DNA from: DATFVA01 sp963815785
GTDB lineage: Bacteria > Bacteroidota > Ignavibacteria > Ignavibacteriales > Ignavibacteriaceae
Direction of reading: 5' to 3'
NCBI GenBank assembly: GCA_963815785.1
Contig: CAWFHZ010000007.1
Location: 868,001-932,000 of the forward strand
DNA length: 64,000 bases
Part shown: one piece after another, positions 1-9,712 of the stretch
Position numbering within the stretch: position 1 is the stretch's first letter
Layout: every line of letters starts with the position of its first letter
The notes under the pieces: model-generated
The model's database searches: none
The model's input: only the letters and a program-made list of their open reading frames with translations
Told to the model about the DNA's origin: nothing
Position numbers and translations under genes: made by a program

Positions 1-1080
1 GCTGTTCCATTTTTACTCTTAGCTCCTGATTCCAGGGCTGGTGGTTTGGGTGAATCCGGTGCAGGTTTAGCCGACAATTCCGCGGCTATATTCTGGAATC
101 CGGCTGGTCTCGCCTTTCAGACTGGTACGGAATTAAGCATAACTCACAGTAACTGGCTTCCTCAGTTTAATCTCGATTTGTTCTATGACTACCTAACTTA
201 CAGGGAATACATGGAAGATTTGCAAGGAACAGTTTCTGCCAGTATAACATATATGAACTTTGGAGAATTTGTGCGCACGGGTGAAACAGATCCAACTCCT
301 CTTGGTACTTTTAGATCATTTGATGCTGCTCTTACACTGGGTTACGCTACTAAACTCTCCCCGGACTGGGGACTTGGAGTTAACTTCAGGATTATTCACA
401 GCAGACTTGCTGATAAAGGTGCAGGTGATGAGCAGGGTAAAGGTGTGGCAACTTCTGTCAGTTTTGATGTTGCCGGAATGTGGAGACCTGAACATCTTAT
501 AATACCATTTACTAGTGAAGATATCGGAACTAAATTCAGTGTAGGTGCAAACCTTAGCAACCTTGGTCCCAAGATTTATTATATAGATCGTGCACAGGCC
601 GATCCCATTCCTACCAATTTCCGGTTAGGATTTGCGTACAGGATATTTGAAGATGAATTTAATTCACTTACATACACTCTTGATTTCAGTAAACTGCTTG
701 TTAGCAGAGACAGTACTGGTGCATCTAAGGAATTTTATCAGGCTATATTTACAGCCTGGGCAGATAAACCTTTTAGCGAAGAAATAAGAGATATTGTTAC
801 TTCAATGGGATTTGAGTACTGGTACGGTGAACCAAATGATTTTCTGTTCGCTCTCAGAGCAGGATATTTTTATGAAGATCCTTCATACGGAAACAGGAAG
901 TTTTTAACTTTTGGTGCTGGTCTCAGATATGATATCTATGGCTTTGACTTCAGTTATATTACCACCGACGTATTTAAAGGTGGGGAAAATCATCCATTAT
1001 CAAACACTTTAAGATTTAGTGTAATAATCGGATGGGGCAGTGTTCCCGAAAGTGGTCATGGATTACCAAGGGGAATTTAA
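1..1080 (+). CDS. PorV/PorQ-like outer-membrane beta-barrel protein, 5'-truncated
   Basis: The reading frame is already open at base 1, so the N-terminus and signal peptide lie outside the window; 359 residues are visible. The TTG at 46 is internal, because the family signature starts upstream of it: PFLLLAPDSRAGG, then GLADNSAAIFWNPAGLA. This is the hallmark N-terminal segment of the PorV/UPF0164 barrel family, which shuttles or binds T9SS cargo at the outer membrane or acts as a related FadL-type barrel. The rest alternates aromatic and polar residues as in beta strands, ending in a strand-rich C-terminus. It is followed after 6 bases by a gene for a protein with a T9SS sorting domain, which fits a secretion-linked role. 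Which of PorV, PorQ or a lineage-specific paralogue it is cannot be told from sequence alone. Confidence 0.85.
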   Translation, partial: AVPFLLLAPDSRAGGLGESGAGLADNSAAIFWNPAGLAFQTGTELSITHSNWLPQFNLDLFYDYLTYREYMEDLQGTVSASITYMNFGEFVRTGETDPTPLGTFRSFDAALTLGYATKLSPDWGLGVNFRIIHSRLADKGAGDEQGKGVATSVSFDVAGMWRPEHLIIPFTSEDIGTKFSVGANLSNLGPKIYYIDRAQADPIPTNFRLGFAYRIFEDEFNSLTYTLDFSKLLVSRDSTGASKEFYQAIFTAWADKPFSEEIRDIVTSMGFEYWYGEPNDFLFALRAGYFYEDPSYGNRKFLTFGAGLRYDIYGFDFSYITTDVFKGGENHPLSNTLRFSVIIGWGSVPESGHGLPRGI

Positions 1081-1086
1081 ACTTTT

Positions 1087-4000
1087 ATGTCTAATATATC
1101 CCGGTTAACATTTCTTATTGTTTTTAGTTTGGGCAGTTTATCTGCCCAAACATTTATTGGTAAGTTAAATCCTTTTCCATCTTCCAACCCGGTTAGCGTT
1201 ACAGCAGGAGATACTTTAAAAATACTTGCTGTTATGGTTAATTTTCAGGAGGATAGAGATGGAACCACTTTTGGTAATGGTAAATTTGGTTCTATTTATA
1301 CACAGAATTATGGCAACACAATTCTCGATCCCTTACCTCATAATAAATCTTATTTTGAATCTCATTTGGAATTCGTGAAAAATTATTTTGAAAAAGTTTC
1401 TTCAGGGAATCTCCATATTCAGTACACAGTACTTCCAGATACTTTTTCAGTTTCACAAACAATGAGAAATTACTCTCCTCCGAATAATTCTGATGACTTT
1501 ACTCCTCTTGCAGATTTTTCCGGTGAAGTTTGGCAGAAAGCAGATGCGATGTATCCCGGTTTTAATTTTTCACAATATGATATTTTCGCAATATTTCATG
1601 CAGGTGTTGGACGTGATATTTCCTTGCCGGGAAGTATCGGGAATGAAAAAGATTTACCTTCGGTTTATTTAAGTTTTAAGGCTTTACAAAATATTTACGG
1701 TAGCGGATTTTCCGGTTTCCAGGTTTCCGGCGGAGCATTTAATATTAAGAATAGTATGATTCTTCCTGAAACCGAAGGAAGAGAATTGGAGTCCATCGGT
1801 GGTTCGGTTTTATTCCAGATTTCTATAAATGGATTAATCGCAGCAAGCATCGGTAGTTACCTCGGGCTTCCCGATCTTTATGATACCGAAACAGGATTAA
1901 GTGCAATTGGAAGATTCGGATTGATGGATGGGCAGGCAATATTCGCATACAATGGCATTTTCCCACCTGAACCTTCCGCCTGGGAGAAAATATTTTTGTC
2001 AGAGAGATATGGCTGGAATATTCCTGTTTATGAGCTTTCAGTTCAAAATGCTAGTATTAATCTTGTTACAAAAATCGCTGCATCAGTGACTGATACAGTG
2101 ATAGTAAAAGTTCCAATTAACTCATCTGAGTATTATCTGGTTGAGAATAGGGAAAGAGATGCAAATAAGGATGGTTCTAAAATTACTTACGTTTTAAATG
2201 GAAATACTTTTACAAGAACTTTTTATAAAGATACAACCGGTTATTATAGTTTTGATGTTGATTCGGTTGATGGAGTTGTAACCGACGTAGATGAATTCGA
2301 TTGGGCAATTCCGGGTAACGGAATAGTCATCTGGCATATTGATCAGAATGTAATTGATTCGAAAATTGCAGCTAATAAAATTAACACTGATAAATATAAC
2401 CGTGGTGTCGATGTTGAAGAAGCTGATGGGGTACAAGATATCGGAGAACAGTTTACAACGGTTTTTGGTGATGTTGTAATCGGGGAAGGCACTTCCGAAG
2501 ATTTCTGGTATAAAAGTAATCCTGCAGAGTTATATAAAAATAAATTTTCAAAAGATACAAGACCGCCGGCTATTACAAATTCCGGGGCGAACAGTTTGAT
2601 CACTATGTCCGGTTTTTCTGAAATCAATAACAGGATGAACTTCAGGTTAACCTACGGTGATTCCACAATTGTACCTGTCATTTCGAAAAACTTACAAATT
2701 TCAGGGAATAATTTTCATCTTTCCGGTGTGCAAAAATATTTCACTTTTGCTTTGTCAACGGATTCTTCCCTTCATCTTTTAAATAATTTGGGTACAGAAT
2801 CTTTTGTACTGGATCAATTTTCAAACAAAAAAAATGCTTCATTTTTAGTTGGCGAAAAAGAACATCTTATAGGGATAAAAGGAAATCTGCTGAATGATTT
2901 TATCGTAGATGGGACCGATACAACATTAAGATCAATAAACATTGGCGGAATAATCACTACTGCACCTGTAATTAGCAATGCCCCCGATCCACAAATCTTA
3001 GTAGGTACATCCGGCGGAAAAATTCTGATTTATAACCCCGGTGATCTTCCCGCATCTGATCCTGTTTTACTGGATAGTTTGTTGCTGGGAGCTGATTTAT
3101 CGGTTCAGCAAATTGCTGTAAACGGTAATTATATAGCAGCAATTGTTTCTGCTATTGATCGGTCAGTTGAATACAAAGGATTTCAGGACAACCAGGGAAA
3201 CTATGTCAATTTCCAAAATGAAATCCCTGTTAGACTTGAGTTAACGAAAAACAATGCTGGAAGTTATATTTCAATTATACTTACAAATGAAAATAAGTTT
3301 TATGTTATTTCCGGAAGTAAAGTTATAAGTTCATGGAAAGTAAACTCAGTTAATAACATAGGCTCATTCGCAATTGCAGATCTTAAGCAGGATGGTGAAA
3401 ATTATATTATTTATAATAACGGAAACACCATAGAAGCAAGAAATTTAAGCGGATCGCTAGCAGAAAATTTTCCATTTAAAGATCCCGATAATAAAAATTT
3501 CACAAGCAATATTTTAACAGCTGATTTTGAAGGCGATAACAATTCTGAAATTATTGCCGTAACCGAAGATGGAAGAATCTTTGCTATCGACGGCGGTTCA
3601 GGAAAAACAATTTATGGCTTCCCGATTTCATCAGGGAGTAATCTTGCTTCTGATCCAATATTATATATTGATAACGGAAAAATTTCATATGCTGCTTTAA
3701 ATGTTGACAATAATTTTTCTGCCTGGAATATAGGGTTAACTGAAGGAAAAATTTTCTGGGGAGAAGAATCCGGCAATCAGGAAAATTCTGCTTTTGTGGA
3801 TGCCGCCTCTTCTTCAAAAAAAGTATCAGACTTTTTCCCTGGAGACAGAGCCTATAATTATCCAAATCCAGTTTATGATAATCAGACATACATTCGATAT
3901 TTTGTCTCCGAAAATTCCAAAATAAATATTAAGATTTTTGACCTGGCAGGAGACTTTGTTGCTGAACTTAATGCCGATGCTCAGGGCGGGCTTGATAACG

Positions 4001-4116
4001 AAACTGTCTGGAATGTTAGTAATATTCAGAGTGGAGTTTATCTGGCAAGAATTGAAGCTACGGGAGCAAGCGGTAAATCAGATTCTAAAATTATTAAAAT
4101 TGCAGTTGTGAAATAG
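1087..4116 (+). CDS. T9SS-secreted M6-peptidase-like protein lacking the HExxH zinc motif
   Basis: The 1009-residue protein starts with a signal peptide (cleavage near LSAQ at about 21). Residues about 45-330 resemble M6 (immune inhibitor A-like) peptidases: MVNFQED near 50, SYFE and YFEKVSSGNL near 98-110, and LGLPDLYDTE followed by GRFGLMDG and PEPSAWEK. In active members HExGH directly precedes LGLPDLYD; here that stretch is ASIGS (residues 253-257), so both zinc His and the catalytic Glu are gone. The middle (about 560-900) has repeated strand-rich segments such as ILTADFEGDNNSEIIAV, suggesting a VCBS/FG-GAP-like propeller. The C-terminus (about 925-1009) has YNYPNP and ends in IIKIAVVK, a type A T9SS sorting domain. 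It is probably exported by T9SS and anchored or released as a non-catalytic binding protein; the loss of activity is inferred from the missing residues. Confidence 0.8.
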   Translation: MSNISRLTFLIVFSLGSLSAQTFIGKLNPFPSSNPVSVTAGDTLKILAVMVNFQEDRDGTTFGNGKFGSIYTQNYGNTILDPLPHNKSYFESHLEFVKNYFEKVSSGNLHIQYTVLPDTFSVSQTMRNYSPPNNSDDFTPLADFSGEVWQKADAMYPGFNFSQYDIFAIFHAGVGRDISLPGSIGNEKDLPSVYLSFKALQNIYGSGFSGFQVSGGAFNIKNSMILPETEGRELESIGGSVLFQISINGLIAASIGSYLGLPDLYDTETGLSAIGRFGLMDGQAIFAYNGIFPPEPSAWEKIFLSERYGWNIPVYELSVQNASINLVTKIAASVTDTVIVKVPINSSEYYLVENRERDANKDGSKITYVLNGNTFTRTFYKDTTGYYSFDVDSVDGVVTDVDEFDWAIPGNGIVIWHIDQNVIDSKIAANKINTDKYNRGVDVEEADGVQDIGEQFTTVFGDVVIGEGTSEDFWYKSNPAELYKNKFSKDTRPPAITNSGANSLITMSGFSEINNRMNFRLTYGDSTIVPVISKNLQISGNNFHLSGVQKYFTFALSTDSSLHLLNNLGTESFVLDQFSNKKNASFLVGEKEHLIGIKGNLLNDFIVDGTDTTLRSINIGGIITTAPVISNAPDPQILVGTSGGKILIYNPGDLPASDPVLLDSLLLGADLSVQQIAVNGNYIAAIVSAIDRSVEYKGFQDNQGNYVNFQNEIPVRLELTKNNAGSYISIILTNENKFYVISGSKVISSWKVNSVNNIGSFAIADLKQDGENYIIYNNGNTIEARNLSGSLAENFPFKDPDNKNFTSNILTADFEGDNNSEIIAVTEDGRIFAIDGGSGKTIYGFPISSGSNLASDPILYIDNGKISYAALNVDNNFSAWNIGLTEGKIFWGEESGNQENSAFVDAASSSKKVSDFFPGDRAYNYPNPVYDNQTYIRYFVSENSKINIKIFDLAGDFVAELNADAQGGLDNETVWNVSNIQSGVYLARIEATGASGKSDSKIIKIAVVK

Positions 4117-4205
4117 GTTAATCTTTTTACTTCAAAACCGAAAGAATTTTCTGGCAAACTTCTTTTGAACTCATCAATATTTCTGATAATGAATCAAACT
4201 GAATT

Positions 4206-7200
4206 ATGAAAATTATTCTATCTCTTATTCTTGTGTTCATGCTAAGTTTTTCATCATATGCACAGTTCACTGAATTTCATCCGGAGTTAAACTGGTACAC
4301 CATTAAAGGGAAGCATGTACAGGTTCATTTTCACGAAGGAGCTGAAAGAACAGCACGCGTGGTTTGTAAAATTGCCGATGAAGTCTGGGGACCAATAACA
4401 TCTCTTTATGAATATGAACCCGGAACGGTTCATTTTGTAATTAAAGATATCGATGATTACTCAAACGGCGCTACTTATTTCTTTGATAATAAAATCGAAA
4501 TCTGGACAAGCGCACTCGATTTTGATTTGCGCGGTGCTCATAACTGGCTGCGTAATGTAATCTCTCACGAGTTCACACATATGGTGCAAATTCAATCATC
4601 CATGAAAATGACGCGGAGTATTCCTGCTGTGTTTTTACAGGTGCTGAATTATGAAGATGAGAGAAGACCGGATATTCTTTACGGGTATCCGAATTTTATA
4701 GTTTCATATCCACTCTCTTCAGTTAATATGCCAGCCTGGTTTGCAGAAGGAACAGCTCAGTATATGAGAAAAGAATTTAATTACGATCAATGGGATACTC
4801 ATCGAGATATGATTCTCCGTGAATATGCTCTTAATGGAAATATGCTTACGTGGAATGAAATGGGAGAGTTCGGAAAAACCAGTCTTGGTAATGAATCAGT
4901 TTATAATGCAGGTTTTGCTTTAACCCGGTATATCTCTCAGAAATATGGTGAAGAAAAGTTAAAAGAGATTACTCACGCACTTGGTAAACTAACCAATTTT
5001 ACTATCGATGCTGCATTTAAAGATGTTTTAGGCAAAGACGGGAATGAAATTTATAACGAATGGAAATCCTATCTCATTGCTGATTATAAAAAACGTTCTG
5101 CCGGAGTAATGAATCACGAAGCAGCAGGAGATACAATCGCAAAAGAAGGATTCGGTAATTTCTATCCAACTTTTTCCAGCGATGGAAAAAAATTCGTTTA
5201 TATATCCAATAAATCATCGGACTATTTTTCACCAGCCGGAATTTATCTCTATGATCTTTCCACCAAGAGTGAAAAAGAACTTGTTCCCGGAGTGCGTTCA
5301 ACAATAGGTTGGGTGGGAAATGAGAACAAGATTATTTACGCTAAACTTACAGATGAAAATCCAAACTGGTATAATGTGCACGATCTTTATCTTTATGATA
5401 TTGATAAGGATAAAGAGACAAGACTTACATCTGATTTGAGAGCGAACCAGCCCTCAGTTTCTCACGATGGTAAAAAAATTGTTTTTCTTTTTCAAAAGGA
5501 TGGAACGTCAAATCTTGGAATTGTTGATATAGATGGAAAGAATTTTAAGAGATTAACTTTTTTTGAAAATGGTGAACAGGTTTATAATCCCAAATTTTCA
5601 AATGATGATTCCTTTATCGTATTTGATTATTCCTACACACACGGAAGAGATATTGCCAGGGTTGATACAAACGGAAGTAATTATAAAAATATTATTGCAA
5701 CACCAGGTGATGAAAGAAATCCTGTCTTTGCATCAAACGGTGATTTAATTTTTTCATCTGATGAAAGCGGGATTTTTAATATTTACAGGTATAGTTTTCA
5801 GACGGGGCAAAAAACAAAATTAACAAATGTTCTCGGCGGCGCATTTATGCCTTCTGTTTCTGATAACGGAGATATTCTTTATTCGGGTTACACTTCAACA
5901 GGATATAAAATATTTAAAATAAGTCCGCCAAGACAAATGAATGCAAGCCCGGATTATCATTACGTGTGGATTGACAATCCACCTTTGGGAAAAGATCAGC
6001 CGAAAGGTGATCTGGCAAAATTTGATATCGAAAAACTCAGAAATTATAACGATTATGAAACACCAGATTACAAAGAAGAAAAATACGGAGGAGCATTTTC
6101 CCGTTTATCATTCTTTCCGTTTTTAAGACTTGATAATTACAATACGGGTAACGGCTTTTTGGAAAAACTTAAACCGGGCGTTTATGTTTCATCAAGTGAT
6201 ATGCTGAACCGATATTCTTTATTTGCAGGCGGTTCATTAAATTCACGATTCGAAAGAGATCTTTTCCTTATTTTCGAATACAGGAATAAACTTCCATTAC
6301 TTTTTGATTTAGGAATAAAACCTGAGTTATCACTCGAACTCTATAACATAAGCCGTAAATCTGATGTGGATATATTCTTTGGAGTTGATACTCTTCCGGA
6401 CGGCACTGTTCATTACGATAATATTGTTAATACTAGATGTTTCCTACAATCTGTTTGAAGTTGATCTTGCTGCAAAACATAGAATATTTTCAAGAAATCA
6501 GAATGTAGAATTCAGATTTATCTGGAGCAGGTATACTGCAACTTTAAATAGTTTTATTTTCCCTAACACATCAATTTTATATCCGACAACAAACGATGAA
6601 TACTTTATTGGAAGAGATCTGCGATTTACTTATAATTTCGATCTTATACTTCCTTCACGCGATATGGAGATAAATCCTGTCGGTGCCGAACTTAAATTTC
6701 AGTATGATTATGAATTCAATAAATTTAATCCAGATGGAGAATACACCGTTGAAGATGGTGTTCTGAAACCAAAATACAAAGACTATGATTTCCATAAGAT
6801 TGAACTGACCTCGAAATTACATTTCCCACTGCCTTTTAAAAGTCATACTTTAACCGCACAAATTCGTGCAGGTTCAGTTCTCGGTCCGCAGGTTCCCGAT
6901 TTCTTCGATTTTTATCTTGGCGGATTAATCGGTATGAAAGCATACCCTTTCTACGCAATCAGCGGTAACGAAATTGGATGGCTGAATCTTACTTACAGAT
7001 TTCCGTTATTCAGACAGATTGATACCCGGATTGGACATATTTATCTCGATAAAATATTTCTCGCATTTTACGGTGATTTGGGAAATGCATGGAATGGAAA
7101 AGTTCCGGCATTGGATACTTTTAAGAAAGGTGCGGGAGCTGAAATCAGAGTACAAATGAATTCATATTATCTTTTCCCCACCAATCTTTTCTTTAACGCT

Positions 7201-7305
7201 TCTTATGGTTTTGATAAGGTTACTAGGAAAGTTAATAGCAAAGATATAACCTATGGTAAGGAATGGCGATTCTACGGCGGTATTTTATTCGGATTTGATA
7301 TATAA
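4206..7305 (+). CDS. Gluzincin - TolB-like propeller - Omp85-like barrel protein, interrupted by one frameshift
   Basis: The first frame runs 4206-6458 and stops after VNTRCFLQSV; the protein continues in the next frame as DVSYNLFEVDL up to 7305. Removing one A at about 6435 joins them as NTDVSYN and gives 1032 residues. Domains in order: signal peptide (1-19, ending SYAQ); a peptidase-MA/gluzincin-type domain with HEFTH at 121-125 and the third ligand in AEGTAQY (E181); a TolB/WD40-like propeller from about 310 to 590 with repeats such as YPTFSSDGKKFVYIS; and a C-terminal beta barrel with an Omp85/D15-like GGLIGMKAYP loop. Such proteins would sit in the outer membrane with the soluble domains in the periplasm. 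Substrate is unknown. The split is likely either a sequencing error or a recent mutation, since no further stops have accumulated. Confidence 0.75.
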
Positions 7306-7331
7306 AAAAACAAAAATTTTATGAGGTTGTG

Positions 7332-8243
7332 ATGTTTAGACAAAATTTATTTTCTGTGATGATTTTTTTAATTGCTGCAGGTTTGATATCGGCTCAGACT
7401 GAAAATAAAACTGAACAAAGATTTTCATTAAACAAAATTGATTCAACCTCGACAATAAATTTTACAGGAAATCTATCAATTGATAATCAATTGACTTTTA
7501 ATGAAGTGCCTAATGAAATATCATCACGTAATCTAAATAAGGAAATTGACAGCAAAAAATCTCCATGGCTCGGCGCAATATTCTCATTGGTAATTCCGGG
7601 TGCTGGCGAAGTTTATGCTGGAAGTTATTGGAAAGCCGGAATCTTTGTGGCGATAGAAGCAGCAGTAATTACAACTGCAGTAATTTATAATAAAAAAGGA
7701 AATGATCAGACTGATACTTTTCAAAAATTTGCAGATAATGTTACTGACAATACTGGCTGGAGTGCAGTCCGTTATGCAGAATGGTTAAATCAGTATTATC
7801 AAGGGAATATAACTATTGATCCGAATACATCTAAACCCCCATGGGAAAGAGTTAATTTTGCCGAAATTCATGCAGTAGAAGAACAAAATTCGGAACTGTC
7901 ACATCAGTTAGCTCCTTACGGTGAACAGCAATATTATGAAATGATAGGAAAATATCACCAGTTCAGAGCCGGCTGGGCTGATTATACCGGAGGAATTGCT
8001 TTTGACGTATCTCCAATGTTTCATCAATACACAGGGATGCGGGCAAAAGCAAACAATTATTACAGTGTTGCTTCCACAGCGGTAATAGGGATATATCTTA
8101 ATCATTTCCTGAGCGCTATTGATGCTTACTGGAGCACAACTATTTATAATAAAGAACTTCTTGTAAATCTTACTGTAGAGAACAAACAATATGTGGATAT
8201 TATAGAATTAGTTCCGACTATTAATCTTAAATTCAGCTTTTAA
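7332..8243 (+). CDS. Secreted or membrane-associated protein of unknown function
   Basis: The ATG at 7332 is chosen over the GTG one codon upstream because GAGG at 7323-7326 is well spaced for it. The 303-residue product has a signal peptide (cleavage near ISAQ, about residue 23). Residues about 75-120 read SPWLGAIFSLVIPGAGEVYAG followed by a hydrophobic helix (GIFVAIEAAVITTAVIY), which resembles the short proline-glycine turn and helix of DUF5683/TM2-like envelope proteins. A second hydrophobic stretch (SVASTAVIGIYLNHFLSAI) lies near 240-260. No catalytic motif was recognised. It follows the barrel protein by 26 bases and may share its transcript. A role in the envelope is inferred only from the signal and the neighbours. 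Confidence 0.6.
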   Translation: MFRQNLFSVMIFLIAAGLISAQTENKTEQRFSLNKIDSTSTINFTGNLSIDNQLTFNEVPNEISSRNLNKEIDSKKSPWLGAIFSLVIPGAGEVYAGSYWKAGIFVAIEAAVITTAVIYNKKGNDQTDTFQKFADNVTDNTGWSAVRYAEWLNQYYQGNITIDPNTSKPPWERVNFAEIHAVEEQNSELSHQLAPYGEQQYYEMIGKYHQFRAGWADYTGGIAFDVSPMFHQYTGMRAKANNYYSVASTAVIGIYLNHFLSAIDAYWSTTIYNKELLVNLTVENKQYVDIIELVPTINLKFSF

Positions 8244-8396
8244 GTTCGCTAACCGTTAATCAGTCTTAAAAACTGGATTCGACCTTGGTTTCATTTACAG
8301 ATTAAATTGTTCCGGATATTTGATATTATCTATAAATTCAGTTGCCGCTAAAGGGTGCAGTATATATTTTACAATTCTCAATATCTAATTTTAATT

Positions 8397-9704
8397 ATGA
8401 AAATACCAATTGTTGTAATAATCGGAAGACCGAATGTAGGCAAATCAACTTTATTCAACAGGCTTGTTGGAAAAAGAGAAGCTATTGTGGATGACGTTAG
8501 CGGTGTAACACGTGACAGGAATTATGGGGAGGTGGAATGGGCAGGAAAAACATTTCAACTTATGGATACAGGCGGCTATGTTCCTGATTCAACTGATCTT
8601 TTTGAGACGGCGATTCGTGAGCAGGTTGAAATAGCGATAAACCAGGCGGACGCTATTATCTTTCTTGTTGATGCACGCACAGGTATAAATCCTGTAGATG
8701 AAAAGATTGCCGGCATCCTTAGAAATTCAAATAAAAAATATTTTCTTCTTGCTAATAAAGTTGATTCTGAAAAATACGAACCGCTTGCTGCCGAGTTTTA
8801 TAAATTTGGTGTTGAAAAACTTTATGATGTTTCCGCTATTGTAGGAAGAAAGATAGGAGATTTTCTTGATGACCTGACAACTGAATTTCCTGATGTTGAA
8901 GAAAATCTTAATGATAAGAGATTAAAAATAGCGATTGTGGGAAGACCGAATGTCGGCAAATCCTCGCTTACAAATGCTCTGCTTGGATATGACCGAAGTA
9001 TAGTAACTGATATTCCCGGTACCACAAGAGATAGCCTTGATTCAACACTTAAATATTTTGGTGAAGAGATTATATTAATTGATACCGCAGGATTAAGAAA
9101 GAAAAAACGCATTGAGGAAAGCATTGAATTCTTTTCATCGATTCGTACACTTCGGGCTATAGGTGAATGTGATGTCGCTTTTATTCTGGTTGACGCCACA
9201 ACAGGGTTGGAAAATCAGGATCAAAAAATAATCGATGAAGCTGTAAGATGGAGAAAAGGAATAATAATAGTAGCAAATAAATGGGACCTTGTTGAGAAAG
9301 ATACCAATACTGCCAGAAAGATCGAATTAGATATCAAAGATAAACTTGGCAGGACCAATTACTTCCCTATTGTATTTATTTCTGCCTTAACCAAACAAAG
9401 AATATTTAAACTTATTGATCTTGCAAAAGAGATAGGTGCGAAACGGAAGAAAAAGATTCCAACCAATGAACTGAATAATAAACTTCTTGAAGAAATTGAA
9501 AAAATTCCTCCGCCTTCAACTCATACAGGCAGGGAAGTTAAAATTAAATATATTACACAGGTCGGAGATAATTATCCGGTTTTTCTCTTCTTTTCAAATT
9601 ACCCGAAAGATATTCCGGACCATTATAAAAGATTTCTTGAGAATAAAATTCGTGAATTGTTTGGATTTAATATACCATTTACAATGAGTTTTAAAAATAA
9701 ATAA
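8397..9704 (+). CDS. der: Ribosome biogenesis GTPase Der (EngA)
   Basis: This 435-residue protein has two tandem GTPase domains: G1 motifs GRPNVGKST (near residue 10) and GRPNVGKSS (near 183), each followed by a DTGG/DTAGLR G3 motif and NKVD/NKWD G4 motifs. A KH-like domain follows (about 355-435). Der binds the 50S subunit during maturation and is essential in most bacteria. The ATG at 8397 is preferred to an in-frame start 14 codons upstream because MKIPIVVIIGRPN matches the usual Der N-terminus and the length equals the family norm. Confidence 0.97.
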   Translation: MKIPIVVIIGRPNVGKSTLFNRLVGKREAIVDDVSGVTRDRNYGEVEWAGKTFQLMDTGGYVPDSTDLFETAIREQVEIAINQADAIIFLVDARTGINPVDEKIAGILRNSNKKYFLLANKVDSEKYEPLAAEFYKFGVEKLYDVSAIVGRKIGDFLDDLTTEFPDVEENLNDKRLKIAIVGRPNVGKSSLTNALLGYDRSIVTDIPGTTRDSLDSTLKYFGEEIILIDTAGLRKKKRIEESIEFFSSIRTLRAIGECDVAFILVDATTGLENQDQKIIDEAVRWRKGIIIVANKWDLVEKDTNTARKIELDIKDKLGRTNYFPIVFISALTKQRIFKLIDLAKEIGAKRKKKIPTNELNNKLLEEIEKIPPPSTHTGREVKIKYITQVGDNYPVFLFFSNYPKDIPDHYKRFLENKIRELFGFNIPFTMSFKNK

Positions 9705-9712
9705 GTAATCAG

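Noticed and set aside
6426..6445. Programmed +1 frameshift in the gluzincin-barrel gene
   Set aside because: No slippery codon with following stop or stimulatory structure is evident, and similar breaks occur in unrelated genes.
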